From positions 1 through 47,452 of IMG/VR virus record IMGVR_UViG_3300032177_000019: a stretch of DNA of 47,452 bases; one strand, written 5' to 3'. The notes under the pieces are model-generated. The model saw only the letters and a list, made by a program, of their open reading frames with translations, was not told the origin of the DNA and ran no database searches. Of the stretch, positions 1 to 7,728 are shown piece by piece; the stretch's first letter is position 1; every line of letters starts with the position of its first letter. The stretch is from a virus. The position numbers and the translations under genes are program-made.

Positions 1-2
1 TA

Positions 3-1016
3 AATGCCGCGGGGTCTACCAGACAGGCCGATGCAACTTTGAATGCGCCTACAACCACTCCGACGGCCGTAGCCCCAGATACTCAAGCGTTAACGCAGGC
101 CCTGGCACAGATAAGTGGTTTGCTATCAACCTTAACTTCTCAGGGAGTTAAGATACCAGAGACTCTTACACAAAGTATAACCTCCGTAGGCGAGGCTATG
201 TCCACGGCATTTGATAAGAATCTAAAAGTTGAAGTAACCAATCCCAGCCTCACTGTCTCTGTGAGTAACTTAAGTGAGGTAACGGGGGCTTTGTCCGGAC
301 TAAGTGGCGTAGGAGCAGAGGTAGCGGATATAAGACTTAAGTTAACCGAGGTAGAAACTCAAGTTCAGCCCGGAGGAATAAGAGATAAAATACTATTTGA
401 GAAAGTAGATGCCGCGGTAGCAGAGAGTAAGCAAACCACCGATGCTCTAACTACACAGGTTACTGCTTTGGAAGCTAAGGTGCCTGACCCTGTAGAAATA
501 CAAAGTGTTATAGCGCGAGTTGCTTCTCTAGATGATAGTGTAACCACTTTAACGTCGACAGTGGATAAGGCGACCGTTGAAGTTTCCACAGTCAGCACTA
601 CGGTTACTCAAAATACAGAAGCTATTACTGCGCTAACAGAGACCCTCGCAACCTTTGATACTGAACTAAATGATATTATAATTAGAACAGCCAGTCAGGG
701 CGATAAGGTGGATACCCTGGAGACGGGGCTGGCCGATACACAGAAGCAGGTCGACGCCCTGGTTAGCGATATTACAACAGCTAATACCGATGCTAGTAAA
801 GCACTGGCTGCCACAGAAGCCTTCCCCAATATGTTGGAAGAGCGGGGACAAAAGATTGATCAGTCTATCCGTATCGTAGAGACTCGGTTAGCTTCTTTGG
901 ATACGGCTCAGGAAGGTATGACTAAAGAGATTTCTACTGTAAGGACGCTTGCTACCTTGGCCAACGCTCGCGCAGAACAGGCTTTAAATAGGGCTATGGG
1001 TAGTCAGAGTGTATAA
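3..1016 (+). CDS. Coiled-coil structural protein (5' end outside the window)
   Basis: The reading frame is open to the left edge (in-frame codons run from base 3), so this is the C-terminal part of a longer gene. A TTG at 39 is a possible start, but no ribosome binding site precedes it, so truncation by the window is more likely. The visible 337 codons are rich in Thr, Ala, Val and Leu with long heptad-like stretches (for example around LTTQVTALEAKV and LETGLADTQKQVDALV), pointing to an extended trimeric or dimeric coiled coil. It ends 13 bases before a baseplate-like gene and is read in the same direction. A role as a tail-tip, fibre or baseplate-associated rod is inferred from composition and position. 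No named family is recognised. Confidence 0.7.
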   Translation, partial: NAAGSTRQADATLNAPTTTPTAVAPDTQALTQALAQISGLLSTLTSQGVKIPETLTQSITSVGEAMSTAFDKNLKVEVTNPSLTVSVSNLSEVTGALSGLSGVGAEVADIRLKLTEVETQVQPGGIRDKILFEKVDAAVAESKQTTDALTTQVTALEAKVPDPVEIQSVIARVASLDDSVTTLTSTVDKATVEVSTVSTTVTQNTEAITALTETLATFDTELNDIIIRTASQGDKVDTLETGLADTQKQVDALVSDITTANTDASKALAATEAFPNMLEERGQKIDQSIRIVETRLASLDTAQEGMTKEISTVRTLATLANARAEQALNRAMGSQSV

Positions 1017-1029
1017 GTAAAGGAGTATT

Positions 1030-3045
1030 ATGCCGGCGCTTCTTCAGCAAAACGGTCTAAATGTTCTTCCTAGCGGGGATCCAAATTATGTAGATTTGGT
1101 GTTAGGGGGAAGTCCCTCTCCAGAAAACCAGTTATTAGATCAGAACCCAACAGACCCACTAACTCAAATTATTCTTCAGACTTTTGGAATCCCTTTTAGT
1201 CTTCCTATCTTTGGAAGCCCTCTGCCCGGGTATGACATAAGAAATCAAGATCCCGTGACAATGCTTAAACTTTCTTTAGTCACCGAGTTACTTAATAACA
1301 ACTTTGTTGAAGTTGAATTAGATGAATTTGGAATTGCGCGCTTCTATATTGTAGGTGATACTCCGGCTAATAACCTGGATATCAGGTACTGCGTACCTAC
1401 AAGCCAGTTTAAGAGCCCGGCCGATTTAGTAATAATTAGAGGGTATGATCCTCCTCCTCGAAGAGAACTTCGTGCTAGCTTTGACGGTTTAAAGAATAAG
1501 AATATATTTAATTACGTAGATTGTGCTGCAGATTCATGCGAAGAAGAGTATACTTCCCGACACGCGACTGTCTCTTATGACGATCCTATTTTAGACCAAG
1601 TATACTTAGACGATATGGTTAATGCCTATGAACTTAAAGCTTTTGAATCATTGGTTGGGTACTTAATAGACTTAGATCTTCCAGATGGTATCGATGCTGT
1701 TCCTGGGTTACAAATAACTTTTGGAGACACTACCAAGGAGTTTATTCAAGTAGGTTCAGGTGCCCTCGTAGGTAGTATCGAAAGCTCTAATACGGTGTAT
1801 AAAGTCTATACGACGGCGCTCGCTTCTCTAGTATGTAATTATCCAGAAGAACAGCTTAAAGGTAGTACAGTAAATCTTCCTCGTTCCAGATTTCTTAGAC
1901 TCAACAAATATGGTAAGATGGAATCAGACTTTGCGGGAATTGTTGATGTTGTATTTAGTGGTCATAAAGTAGTCCAGTTTACTTCTTCTCCAGGCGCGTT
2001 TGCGACTGCATCCTCCTCCGGATTTTGGACGGTGGAGAGGAGAAGAGATCTTATAAGTTTACAACATGGAAAAAATTGGGTTTGGAAGGTAGACGGAAAC
2101 GATAATATTCTTTTATATTTGTATATTCAGTTACCAGACGTTATGTCGGATACCATTTGGGCACTATATAATACCCCCTGGGGGTTTATGGGATTAAATT
2201 ATAGTGATGGTTCTTCTACTGGGTCTGTCCCCAGCGGAGCAGACTTTGTTATGGGGTTAGGTGATGTTTTAGGTTATTATCTTCCTGGAGGCAGTTTATG
2301 TGTTCTAGTAGAACGACGTAGACCAAGTATAAATATATTTGATCCTCGGGGAAACGCGGTCGCCATAGCTGAGCAAATACGGATTACTTACACACCCATA
2401 GTCGTGATAGACGAGCCGGCACCTATTGCATACGCATCTACGAAGACTGCATTATATAGTATAAGTGGTGCGCGTAGTCTTCCATCTACAGGTATTATAA
2501 ATCAAGTAGACGGCATAGTAGATGCAGACCCGACTACAACACAAGCTTTATCAGATAGTGAGCTTTCTATTTTGCAGGATAATACCAATGGAGCCACTAT
2601 CGATTTATCATTACCTTTTGCTAACGGGTCTCAGTGCCAGACTATCGCGCAGAACTTACTGGCTCTGCAAAGCGCAATCGTAGATACCAAATCTATAATT
2701 CTTGGTCCAGACTCCGAACCAAGACTCGGGGATGTTCTTCCAGATGGTTCCATTATAAATGAAATTCAATATTCATATTCGGATGCAGGGCAATATTTGA
2801 TAACTATCACGGCCGGCCCTAAATATCTAACTGTTGGAAGTTTCAATAACTCCAGTTATCAACTACAGTATGAAGAGGTTAGTAGAGAAGGCATTGTCGT
2901 GCAAGATAAAGGCAACGGTGTAGAATATGTTGTACGTCTTCCACAGTTTGGGGAAATAACAGCGCTTAGTATGATTTTAGATAACATCTACGTCGGAGAC
3001 AAAGTTTCCGTGAAAATATACAATAATCCAGTGGAGCGTATATAA
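1030..3045 (+). CDS. Putative baseplate or tail-hub protein
   Basis: This 671-residue protein has a good ribosome binding site (AAGGAG, 5 bases before ATG). The C-terminal third contains a segment (about residues 575-671) of the form NEIQYSYSDAGQY, then a GPKYL..GS motif, then REGIVVQDKGNGVEYVVR, ending in VGDKVSVKIYNNPVE. It reads like an OB-fold or beta-barrel module of the kind found in phage tail hubs and spikes. The first half is mixed alpha/beta with a small Cys cluster near residues 161-167. The gene shares one base with the next (TAATG), so the two are probably translationally coupled. Assignment to the hub is an inference from motif style and neighbours. It could instead be another baseplate protein. 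Confidence 0.6.
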   Translation: MPALLQQNGLNVLPSGDPNYVDLVLGGSPSPENQLLDQNPTDPLTQIILQTFGIPFSLPIFGSPLPGYDIRNQDPVTMLKLSLVTELLNNNFVEVELDEFGIARFYIVGDTPANNLDIRYCVPTSQFKSPADLVIIRGYDPPPRRELRASFDGLKNKNIFNYVDCAADSCEEEYTSRHATVSYDDPILDQVYLDDMVNAYELKAFESLVGYLIDLDLPDGIDAVPGLQITFGDTTKEFIQVGSGALVGSIESSNTVYKVYTTALASLVCNYPEEQLKGSTVNLPRSRFLRLNKYGKMESDFAGIVDVVFSGHKVVQFTSSPGAFATASSSGFWTVERRRDLISLQHGKNWVWKVDGNDNILLYLYIQLPDVMSDTIWALYNTPWGFMGLNYSDGSSTGSVPSGADFVMGLGDVLGYYLPGGSLCVLVERRRPSINIFDPRGNAVAIAEQIRITYTPIVVIDEPAPIAYASTKTALYSISGARSLPSTGIINQVDGIVDADPTTTQALSDSELSILQDNTNGATIDLSLPFANGSQCQTIAQNLLALQSAIVDTKSIILGPDSEPRLGDVLPDGSIINEIQYSYSDAGQYLITITAGPKYLTVGSFNNSSYQLQYEEVSREGIVVQDKGNGVEYVVRLPQFGEITALSMILDNIYVGDKVSVKIYNNPVERI

Positions 3046-3947
3046 TGACTTGTACTAATATCACGCTGGAGAGAATTCGTGCAGAGATAATTTTAGGAAG
3101 TCTTACTTTCGTAACTCCCTACATTAAGTCTTTCAGTGTTTCTCGTTCGCGTGGGCAACTCGCAGCTAGTTTCAGTGCTTCTATAGAAGTTCCGGCAACT
3201 ACGGTTTTTCCGGTACATTCTGACATAGTTATTCGGGCGGGGACATTAGGAAATCTTAAAACTATTTTTACAGGGACGGTTTTAAATATATCGGTAAATC
3301 CATCTTTTGAAAGAGGAACTTTTTATGTGGTTAGTTTGGCCGGACAGGACCGTTTCTGGGAGTTAGAGGGGAAGACGTTTTCTCGAAGACAGCGGACACG
3401 CGGGGCGAGTACGTTTGCGGCAATAACAGGGGTTAGTTCTAAGGCGCCGCAGCAAGGGGTTTCTGTAGAAAAGCATATTAAAAGTGGAGGAGTAAGTAGG
3501 ATTAAGGGCACGGATACTAATCTTGCTGAACATTCTCAATTAGTTAAAACAGATAATGTTTCTTGGGATCCCTTCGGGGCGGCCAAAGATCCCATAGCTA
3601 TCGATCCCAATAGCACTACAGATCCTACAGCGATTATAGACATTCGTCCTAAATCTATTGCAATTTCTCCAGGTTTATCGGTTTTGTATAAGATGACGGG
3701 CGTTACTTACGCAAGTACCGATTCTTGGGCAGTTTCTGACCCCCTTATAGGTACTATTGTAGATAACAGAGACGGTACAGCTACTTACACACAGAATGCC
3801 ATTGGTGAAAACGCCATCACTTTCAATCATGCTGCCAGCAGCACTCTCACCTTTACGGGTAAGGCCACGGCTATGGCGATGACTGTGCACGATCATAGTG
3901 AGCTTGGTCAAGGTGGTCCGGCCCTAGGCGTGTTCGGTTCCGACTAA
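3045..3947 (+). CDS. Putative baseplate hub component (late-control/gp44-like domain)
   Basis: 300 residues, starting on the ATG inside the TAATG junction with the previous gene. The N-terminal half has the pattern of phage hub beta-barrel domains: alternating strands around FSVSRSRGQLAASFSASIEV, then IFTGTVLNISVNP and GTFYVVSLAGQDRFWELEGK, followed by an Arg-rich stretch (SRRQRTRG). This arrangement, a modified tail-axis coordinate frame plus an F-x-G-x-V strand, is typical of Mu gp44/P2 gpD-like proteins, but the match is by eye only. The C-terminal part contains a bacterial Ig-like stretch (SVLYKMTGVTYASTDS to NAITFNHAAS) and ends with a His-containing tail, MTVHDHSELGQGG. Coupling to the preceding gene supports a joint role in the tail tip. 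Confidence 0.5.
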   Translation: MTCTNITLERIRAEIILGSLTFVTPYIKSFSVSRSRGQLAASFSASIEVPATTVFPVHSDIVIRAGTLGNLKTIFTGTVLNISVNPSFERGTFYVVSLAGQDRFWELEGKTFSRRQRTRGASTFAAITGVSSKAPQQGVSVEKHIKSGGVSRIKGTDTNLAEHSQLVKTDNVSWDPFGAAKDPIAIDPNSTTDPTAIIDIRPKSIAISPGLSVLYKMTGVTYASTDSWAVSDPLIGTIVDNRDGTATYTQNAIGENAITFNHAASSTLTFTGKATAMAMTVHDHSELGQGGPALGVFGSD

Positions 3948-4000
3948 TTTAGAAGTTGCTCAATCGGTTATAATGTCTTATCATTAGGAGGAAGAGATAC

Positions 4001-4651
4001 GTGGTATGTGAATGTAATGTCGCTTCTATGTTCCAGGTGGGCTATCCTGGGATTATCTCTGCCTCTATAACAGGCTCGGCTGAATTTATAGAAATACTCA
4101 ATTCCTGCCAAACGGGCGTAGACATCATCCCGACGGTCAGAAAGAAGCTGATGGGGCCGTCCTTGGGCACTATTAACATTTCTGCTTACGCCTTTGCCCA
4201 GACGGACGTTGATAGGTTTTTAGGCACGGCCTGTCCTTCTCAGGCCAGTTTAGACATACCTTTTCAGCAACGTTTTGACTGTGAACACAATACTACCCAC
4301 ATAATTAGGACTAAAACGGGTCAGGCATCTCGAGAAGGAGACCCTATAACTGGGATAACTCTTTCGGGGGATATTTGTTCTTTCCGAACGTTAAGTGCTA
4401 GTGCCCAAAGTGGACCTAACACCCGAGTAACGGATACTATAAAATATATAGGGACAGACCTAGCTTGGGCCGGTCCTCCCTTTCCAATTGATAGTCAAAA
4501 TGTGGACAGTCTGACGATTATTCTATTTGGAATAACTGCTTATTTGACTAATTTTAGTATTTCGATTAGCACCCCCTCCGTAGCTACAAACTCGTATACT
4601 TTTCAATACACTATAGACTCATGTTCTGGTGCTAATATCCCATTACCTTAG
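4001..4651 (+). CDS. Cysteine-containing putative tail structural protein
   Basis: 216 residues from a GTG start with a near-perfect Shine-Dalgarno (AGGAGGAAGAG about 8 bases upstream). The start reads M-V-C-E-C-N-V and further cysteines are scattered through the chain (for example NSCQTG, TACPSQ, FDCEH, DICSF, DSCSG). That is unusual for a virion protein and suggests metal binding or disulfides. The rest is beta-rich with a middle segment TINISAYAFAQTDVD and a hydrophobic region near TIILFGITAYLTNFSISIS. The 17 bases between its stop and the next gene hold that gene's ribosome binding site. No family recognised. Weak likeness to the product at 6157-6840 is noted separately. Confidence 0.65.
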   Translation: MVCECNVASMFQVGYPGIISASITGSAEFIEILNSCQTGVDIIPTVRKKLMGPSLGTINISAYAFAQTDVDRFLGTACPSQASLDIPFQQRFDCEHNTTHIIRTKTGQASREGDPITGITLSGDICSFRTLSASAQSGPNTRVTDTIKYIGTDLAWAGPPFPIDSQNVDSLTIILFGITAYLTNFSISISTPSVATNSYTFQYTIDSCSGANIPLP

Positions 4652-4667
4652 TAGGAGGAGAGATATT

Positions 4668-5000
4668 GTGACGACGCAGAGTATCTCGTACAAATTACGC
4701 TCCGGGGGCCCACAGCCACAAAAAGGGGACTGCACAACCTTGGGCCAGCCAATGCCTCTGAGCAGCTTTGTACTCCAAACCTTTATGGCGTCCAAGACGA
4801 TATCGGAGATCTGCGAGGATCAGGCTCGTTTCCTTTGCTCTACTGACATGGAAGGTTTAGGTGGGGAATATGTTTCTGCGAGTTATACTGCTCAGCGATT
4901 TTTTGACCCGGCTACCAAAGATTTAGTATTTCAATCTAATCAAGTAAGAAAAGACATCTACATCGAGGAAAATGAAGTTCCCGGTGTTACGAATCTCTAA
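4668..5000 (+). CDS. Small tail-region protein, unknown function
   Basis: 110 residues. I place the start at the GTG at 4668 because TAGGAGGAGA lies about 7 bases upstream. An upstream in-frame ATG at 4629 would put the first 13 codons inside the previous gene and has no ribosome binding site. The protein has three cysteines (GDCTTL, SEICED, RFLCS) and a C-terminal stretch rich in acidic residues (IYIEENEVPG). It overlaps the next start by one base (TAATG). No domain is recognised. It belongs to a run of small cysteine-containing proteins between the hub-like genes and the HNH endonuclease. Confidence 0.65.
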   Translation: MTTQSISYKLRSGGPQPQKGDCTTLGQPMPLSSFVLQTFMASKTISEICEDQARFLCSTDMEGLGGEYVSASYTAQRFFDPATKDLVFQSNQVRKDIYIEENEVPGVTNL

Positions 5001-5290
5001 TGGCGGATCAAAATTTTGAATTTCTAGATTGCGCTACGCTGAGTATCAACTATGACCGCACAGGTTTAGCTAACATTAGTTTTACTATCGTGTCTACGTG
5101 GCCTGTGCCTGGATTAAATCCTCCTCGAGATTTTACCCAGTTATCCTTCGGAGGTATAGACTTCAAAGGATATATTACGCAGTTGGATTCTACTATTATC
5201 ATTGGTTCTATACCGACAACGTATGAACACAAATTTTCATTAGCATGCACTGGCTGCGCTTCAGATTGTCCGCGCGGCGTGCCGCTATAG
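5000..5290 (+). CDS. Small cysteine-containing structural protein, unknown function
   Basis: 96 residues beginning on the ATG of a TAATG overlap, so translation is probably coupled to the gene before. Sequence is beta-rich with the pattern LSINYDRTGLANISFTIVST, then LSFGGIDFKGYITQLDSTII. It closes with a Cys cluster CTGCASDC that could bind a metal ion together with the early DCATLS cysteine. The F-x-G-I-D-F-K-G-Y-I-T motif is reminiscent of short tail beta-barrels (a strand followed by an F.G.I strand, like the hub protein upstream), but this is only a visual similarity. A tail-tip role is inferred from position. Confidence 0.6.
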   Translation: MADQNFEFLDCATLSINYDRTGLANISFTIVSTWPVPGLNPPRDFTQLSFGGIDFKGYITQLDSTIIIGSIPTTYEHKFSLACTGCASDCPRGVPL

Positions 5291-5299
5291 GAGAGTACT

Positions 5300-5503
5300 A
5301 TGGCTGGATGTTGTGGTCGGCCCAATAACCGGGCCGCAAAAGAAGGTAATTATTACGAGAGATTTGCTTATCTAAGTTCTCATCAGAAGCAAGTTCAAGC
5401 AGATACGGTGGGGACTACTTGTCCAACTTGCGACGCAATCACGTTAGGAAATCCCTGCCAGGTGTGTGGAAATCCAAAGGACCAACCTAAGGCAGAGGGA
5501 TAG
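5300..5503 (+). CDS. Zinc-ribbon miniprotein
   Basis: 67 residues with a clear ribosome binding site (TAGGAGAG). The C-terminal half contains two CxxC knuckles, CPTC and CQVC, about 15 residues apart, the signature of a small zinc ribbon. The N-terminus also has CC at residues 4-5. The middle is charged and helical (EGNYYERFAYLSSHQKQ). Such miniproteins may act as assembly factors, chaperones or small structural pegs, but no function can be assigned. It is the last gene before the HNH endonuclease. If the endonuclease is an insertion, this gene would originally have been followed directly by the gene at 6157. Confidence 0.65.
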   Translation: MAGCCGRPNNRAAKEGNYYERFAYLSSHQKQVQADTVGTTCPTCDAITLGNPCQVCGNPKDQPKAEG

Positions 5504-5506
5504 GTA

Positions 5507-6172
5507 ATGCCTGTTACGTGTCAAATCTGTAATTTTTCTACGAATAGCCACATGCAAATGCATTTGATTAGAAAGCACGGAATAACTCCAACAGAGTATC
5601 AAAACAGGTTTCCCGGCTTTTCTTGGAGATCTGAAGAATTTGCTGAAAAGATGGATGCCATTCGGGCGCAAAATGCAAAAACTGATTTAGCACTTGCGGC
5701 AAAAACGACTAATGGTAAGCGGAATAAAGGGAAGCGGCGATCTGATGTTTTTAAAAGCAATCGAAGTAAGGCTTATTCCGGAACCAATAATCCTTTTTAC
5801 GGAAAGAAACACTCGTTAGAGACCAAAATAAAACTCAGTTGCCATTTTAGAAACCTTCCTGTAGCAGACTTTGATGGTTTTACAAAACCAGAGAGTTTTA
5901 GACTAACAAAATCCGGAGCGTTTAAGACCTGGAGAAAACTGGTTTTTGAAAGGGATAATTTTACGTGTCTTCTTTGTAACAAACGGGGTGGGAATTTAGA
6001 ACCCCACCACATACTGCCCCGTAGAGAGAATCGTAACTTGGTTTACGAAATAACCAATGGGGCGACGCTTTGTGTAGAATGTCATAAGAAAACCTTTAAG
6101 AAAGAGGCGCAATTTGTAGATATTCTACTAGAGAAAGTCGAAAGGAGGGTACTACCATTACAGTTATCATAG
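5507..6172 (+). CDS. Free-standing HNH homing endonuclease
   Basis: 221 residues. Domain order: an N-terminal C2H2-type finger (C5, C8, H19, H24, in CQICNFSTNSHMQMHLIRKH), a short ITPTEYQ..FPG segment, a basic linker, a NUMOD3-type DNA-binding motif at about residues 91-108 (NNPFYGKKHSLETKIKLS), and an HNH nuclease from about 137 to 200. In the HNH part, two CxxC pairs (CLLC, CVEC) flank the catalytic PHHILPRREN and the ITNGATLC helix. This is the standard layout of phage homing endonucleases, which cut a target in related phages lacking the gene and spread by repair. It sits 3 bases after the zinc-ribbon gene, and its last codons contain the ribosome binding site of the downstream gene. Confidence 0.9.
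   Translation: MPVTCQICNFSTNSHMQMHLIRKHGITPTEYQNRFPGFSWRSEEFAEKMDAIRAQNAKTDLALAAKTTNGKRNKGKRRSDVFKSNRSKAYSGTNNPFYGKKHSLETKIKLSCHFRNLPVADFDGFTKPESFRLTKSGAFKTWRKLVFERDNFTCLLCNKRGGNLEPHHILPRRENRNLVYEITNGATLCVECHKKTFKKEAQFVDILLEKVERRVLPLQLS
6142..6149 (+). promoter_or_regulatory. Strong Shine-Dalgarno that points to an ATT start codon
   Basis: AAGGAGGG lies inside the end of the HNH endonuclease gene. Seven bases later comes ATT at 6157, in frame with the downstream 6157-6840 gene. There is no ATG, GTG, TTG or CTG in that frame between the upstream stop (6097) and 6256, and the TTG at 6256 has no Shine-Dalgarno. The site therefore decides the start. Confidence 0.65.
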
Positions 6173-6840
6173 GCGCGGGAACCACGGTCACGTCGGACAT
6201 AATAAGCGGAGGGTTTGTTTCCGTCAACTTCAGTATTTCTCCAAGCGTAGAACGTTTGTTTCAGCTTGGGACGGGTGTACCCTATGCAGTCAACGTAACA
6301 AGGCAGCAGAGTTTAAGTCTTACCAACTATGGCGGGGCGTCTACCCCTGTATTATTGGCGCCTTCTACTTCCTGCGCGGAAAGCACGGCTAAAATGAACG
6401 TGACTATTATTCCCGCGGCGTGCGTTGGCTCGGTTCCTTCTCTGGATCTAACTGGAGCTAACGCGCTATTCATCAATAGCTATTCATACTCTAAAGACTT
6501 TACGGCTTTTGGCCAGGAGAGTTGGAGTTTACAGGGTAAGCCACTTCTGGTGGGTTATACGGGAAATAGTTCTTTCGTCCAGGGTTTTTCTGAGGGAAAT
6601 CATCTTACTGGCGCAGACATTGTAAGTAACGATGGCATCGTTCTAACGGGCAGTGCTCCGGCCACGACTGAAGACGCTTCTGGACTTACTATTAGCGTAA
6701 GTGCGGGTTCCCCAAGTATAGGTCAGGCCGACGTACAGGTACTAGGCGCTGTAACTAGGATAGGTGGTGCGGTAGGTAAAGAAGATGGTAAGCGTGGAAA
6801 TGCTTCGGCAACGGTACCGCATCAATTGGTTTACTTCTAG
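6157..6840 (+). CDS. Putative tail structural protein with ATT start
   Basis: About 227 residues if it starts at the ATT at 6157, seven bases after AAGGAGGG. The first TTG in frame (6256) would discard 33 residues that look like genuine virion sequence (TVIIGAGTTVTSDIISGGFV, then SVNFSISPSVERLF). ATT is a rare but real initiation codon in bacteria. The protein is beta-rich and Ser/Thr/Gly-rich with a few cysteines (TSCAEST, AACVGS), and a C-terminal part, SPSIGQADVQVLGAVTRIGG. The start overlaps the stop of the HNH gene by 16 bases. A tail tube-like or baseplate role is possible but not shown. The family is unknown to me. Confidence 0.6.
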   Translation: MTVIIGAGTTVTSDIISGGFVSVNFSISPSVERLFQLGTGVPYAVNVTRQQSLSLTNYGGASTPVLLAPSTSCAESTAKMNVTIIPAACVGSVPSLDLTGANALFINSYSYSKDFTAFGQESWSLQGKPLLVGYTGNSSFVQGFSEGNHLTGADIVSNDGIVLTGSAPATTEDASGLTISVSAGSPSIGQADVQVLGAVTRIGGAVGKEDGKRGNASATVPHQLVYF

Positions 6841-6854
6841 AAAGGGGATTTTTA

Positions 6855-7271
6855 ATGAGAGTGCTAACTAAATATCGTTTAGAGTTACGGTGGGATAAGG
6901 TTTCGTATCCTGAGGAAGATGTGGCCGTTATTAAGGGGGCTTATTTCTGTGGTCCGGTGCTTCAGGAAGCCGCCAAGATTAATGAGAATGACCAGCTAAT
7001 CCTGGATATGACACCGCAACATCTAGTCTTTATCCCAGACTATTACCAAGCAGTTCTGAAATGGAAAGGGGTAGAATATCTAGATGACAAGATTTTTTTG
7101 AAAGGCGCGACTATAAAAGGTAAATACGTTAATTCTGTAGCCACCCTACGTGATACGGACTGGGTCCTGATAGACTGTACAGAACACGAGGTTAAATCTC
7201 ATCCTTTCCACATCGCGTACTGGGCAGAGGTTCATAAAGCAGAAGGTTCAGATAAGTTTAAGGAGGAATAG
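6855..7271 (+). CDS. Hypothetical phage protein
   Basis: 138 residues from ATG with an AAAGGGGA-type ribosome binding site. Composition differs from its neighbours: many charged residues, few Ser/Thr repeats, and a mixed alpha/beta pattern (LRWDKVSYPEEDVAVIKGAY, then DTDWVLIDCTEHEVKSHPFH). It is more like a soluble globular protein, such as an assembly chaperone or a small structural adaptor, than a fibre. No motif with a known function is visible. It is followed within three bases by a possible 12-codon micro-ORF and then by the next structural gene. Confidence 0.65.
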   Translation: MRVLTKYRLELRWDKVSYPEEDVAVIKGAYFCGPVLQEAAKINENDQLILDMTPQHLVFIPDYYQAVLKWKGVEYLDDKIFLKGATIKGKYVNSVATLRDTDWVLIDCTEHEVKSHPFHIAYWAEVHKAEGSDKFKEE

Positions 7272-7273
7272 GT

Positions 7274-7312
7274 ATGCCTAATCCTTCACTAGGTTCTAAA
7301 GGAGGCCAATAA
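7274..7312 (+). CDS. Possible 12-residue micro-ORF (leader-type)
   Basis: ATG at 7274 is preceded by a strong AAGGAGG (7259-7265) and opens a 12-codon frame, MPNPSLGSKGGQ, with TAA directly abutting the ATG of the next gene. The codons for Lys-Gly-Gly contain the AAAGGAGG ribosome binding site of that next gene. It could be translated and couple the 6855 gene to the 7313 gene, or be a chance ATG behind a duplicated Shine-Dalgarno. No function is claimed. Confidence 0.3.
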   Translation: MPNPSLGSKGGQ

Positions 7313-7711
7313 ATGGGAGTTTTTGATTTCTCTGGTTGGCCGCCGCCTGTTATTTCGGGGAGTAAAGTGACCGGGGCACACCTCTGGAAATATTGCGCCT
7401 ACAGCACACAGATTACTAATTACAACGGTGATTCGCGTATTCCGGAGGGGGAGAAAACTTACCATAACGAGACTCAAGGTTATATGCACTCGTATTCTAT
7501 TTCCGGCCACATGGGCTGGGCATGCGCAGATAATGGCTGTTCATTCTTTTTGGGCAGTGCGACCTCTACCGTCATGCAGTACGGTAGAAAATTTGTTCCG
7601 GCTTCCGGCACAACCGGAGGACCATCAGACCTTCCTACGTTAAGTGGGTCGGTGCAGAATGTACCCATTCCAAGAACTATAGCTTCTGGAACGCGTTACA
7701 TCGAGATCTAA
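7313..7711 (+). CDS. Small structural protein, unknown function
   Basis: 132 residues. ATG follows AAAGGAGG by 8 bases. The sequence has an aromatic and Gly-rich character (VFDFSGWPPPVISGSK at the start, then HMGWACADNGCSFFLGSAT, and VPIPRTIASGTRYIEI at the end). The single Cys pair (CADNGC) could form a disulfide or a metal site. The repeated Ser-Gly pattern resembles neighbouring tail proteins. No known family is recognised, and assignment as structural rests on composition and on its place in the operon. Confidence 0.6.
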   Translation: MGVFDFSGWPPPVISGSKVTGAHLWKYCAYSTQITNYNGDSRIPEGEKTYHNETQGYMHSYSISGHMGWACADNGCSFFLGSATSTVMQYGRKFVPASGTTGGPSDLPTLSGSVQNVPIPRTIASGTRYIEI

Positions 7712-7728
7712 TACAAGGAGGACAGGCC

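Noticed and set aside
3948-4000. Sigma70 promoter using TATAAT at 3969
   Set aside because: No acceptable -35 box lies 16-18 bases upstream. It is kept only as part of the low-scoring TATAATG observation.
6256-6840. TTG at 6256 as the start of the virion gene
   Set aside because: No Shine-Dalgarno precedes it, and the upstream frame encodes fitting sequence behind a strong site with an ATT.
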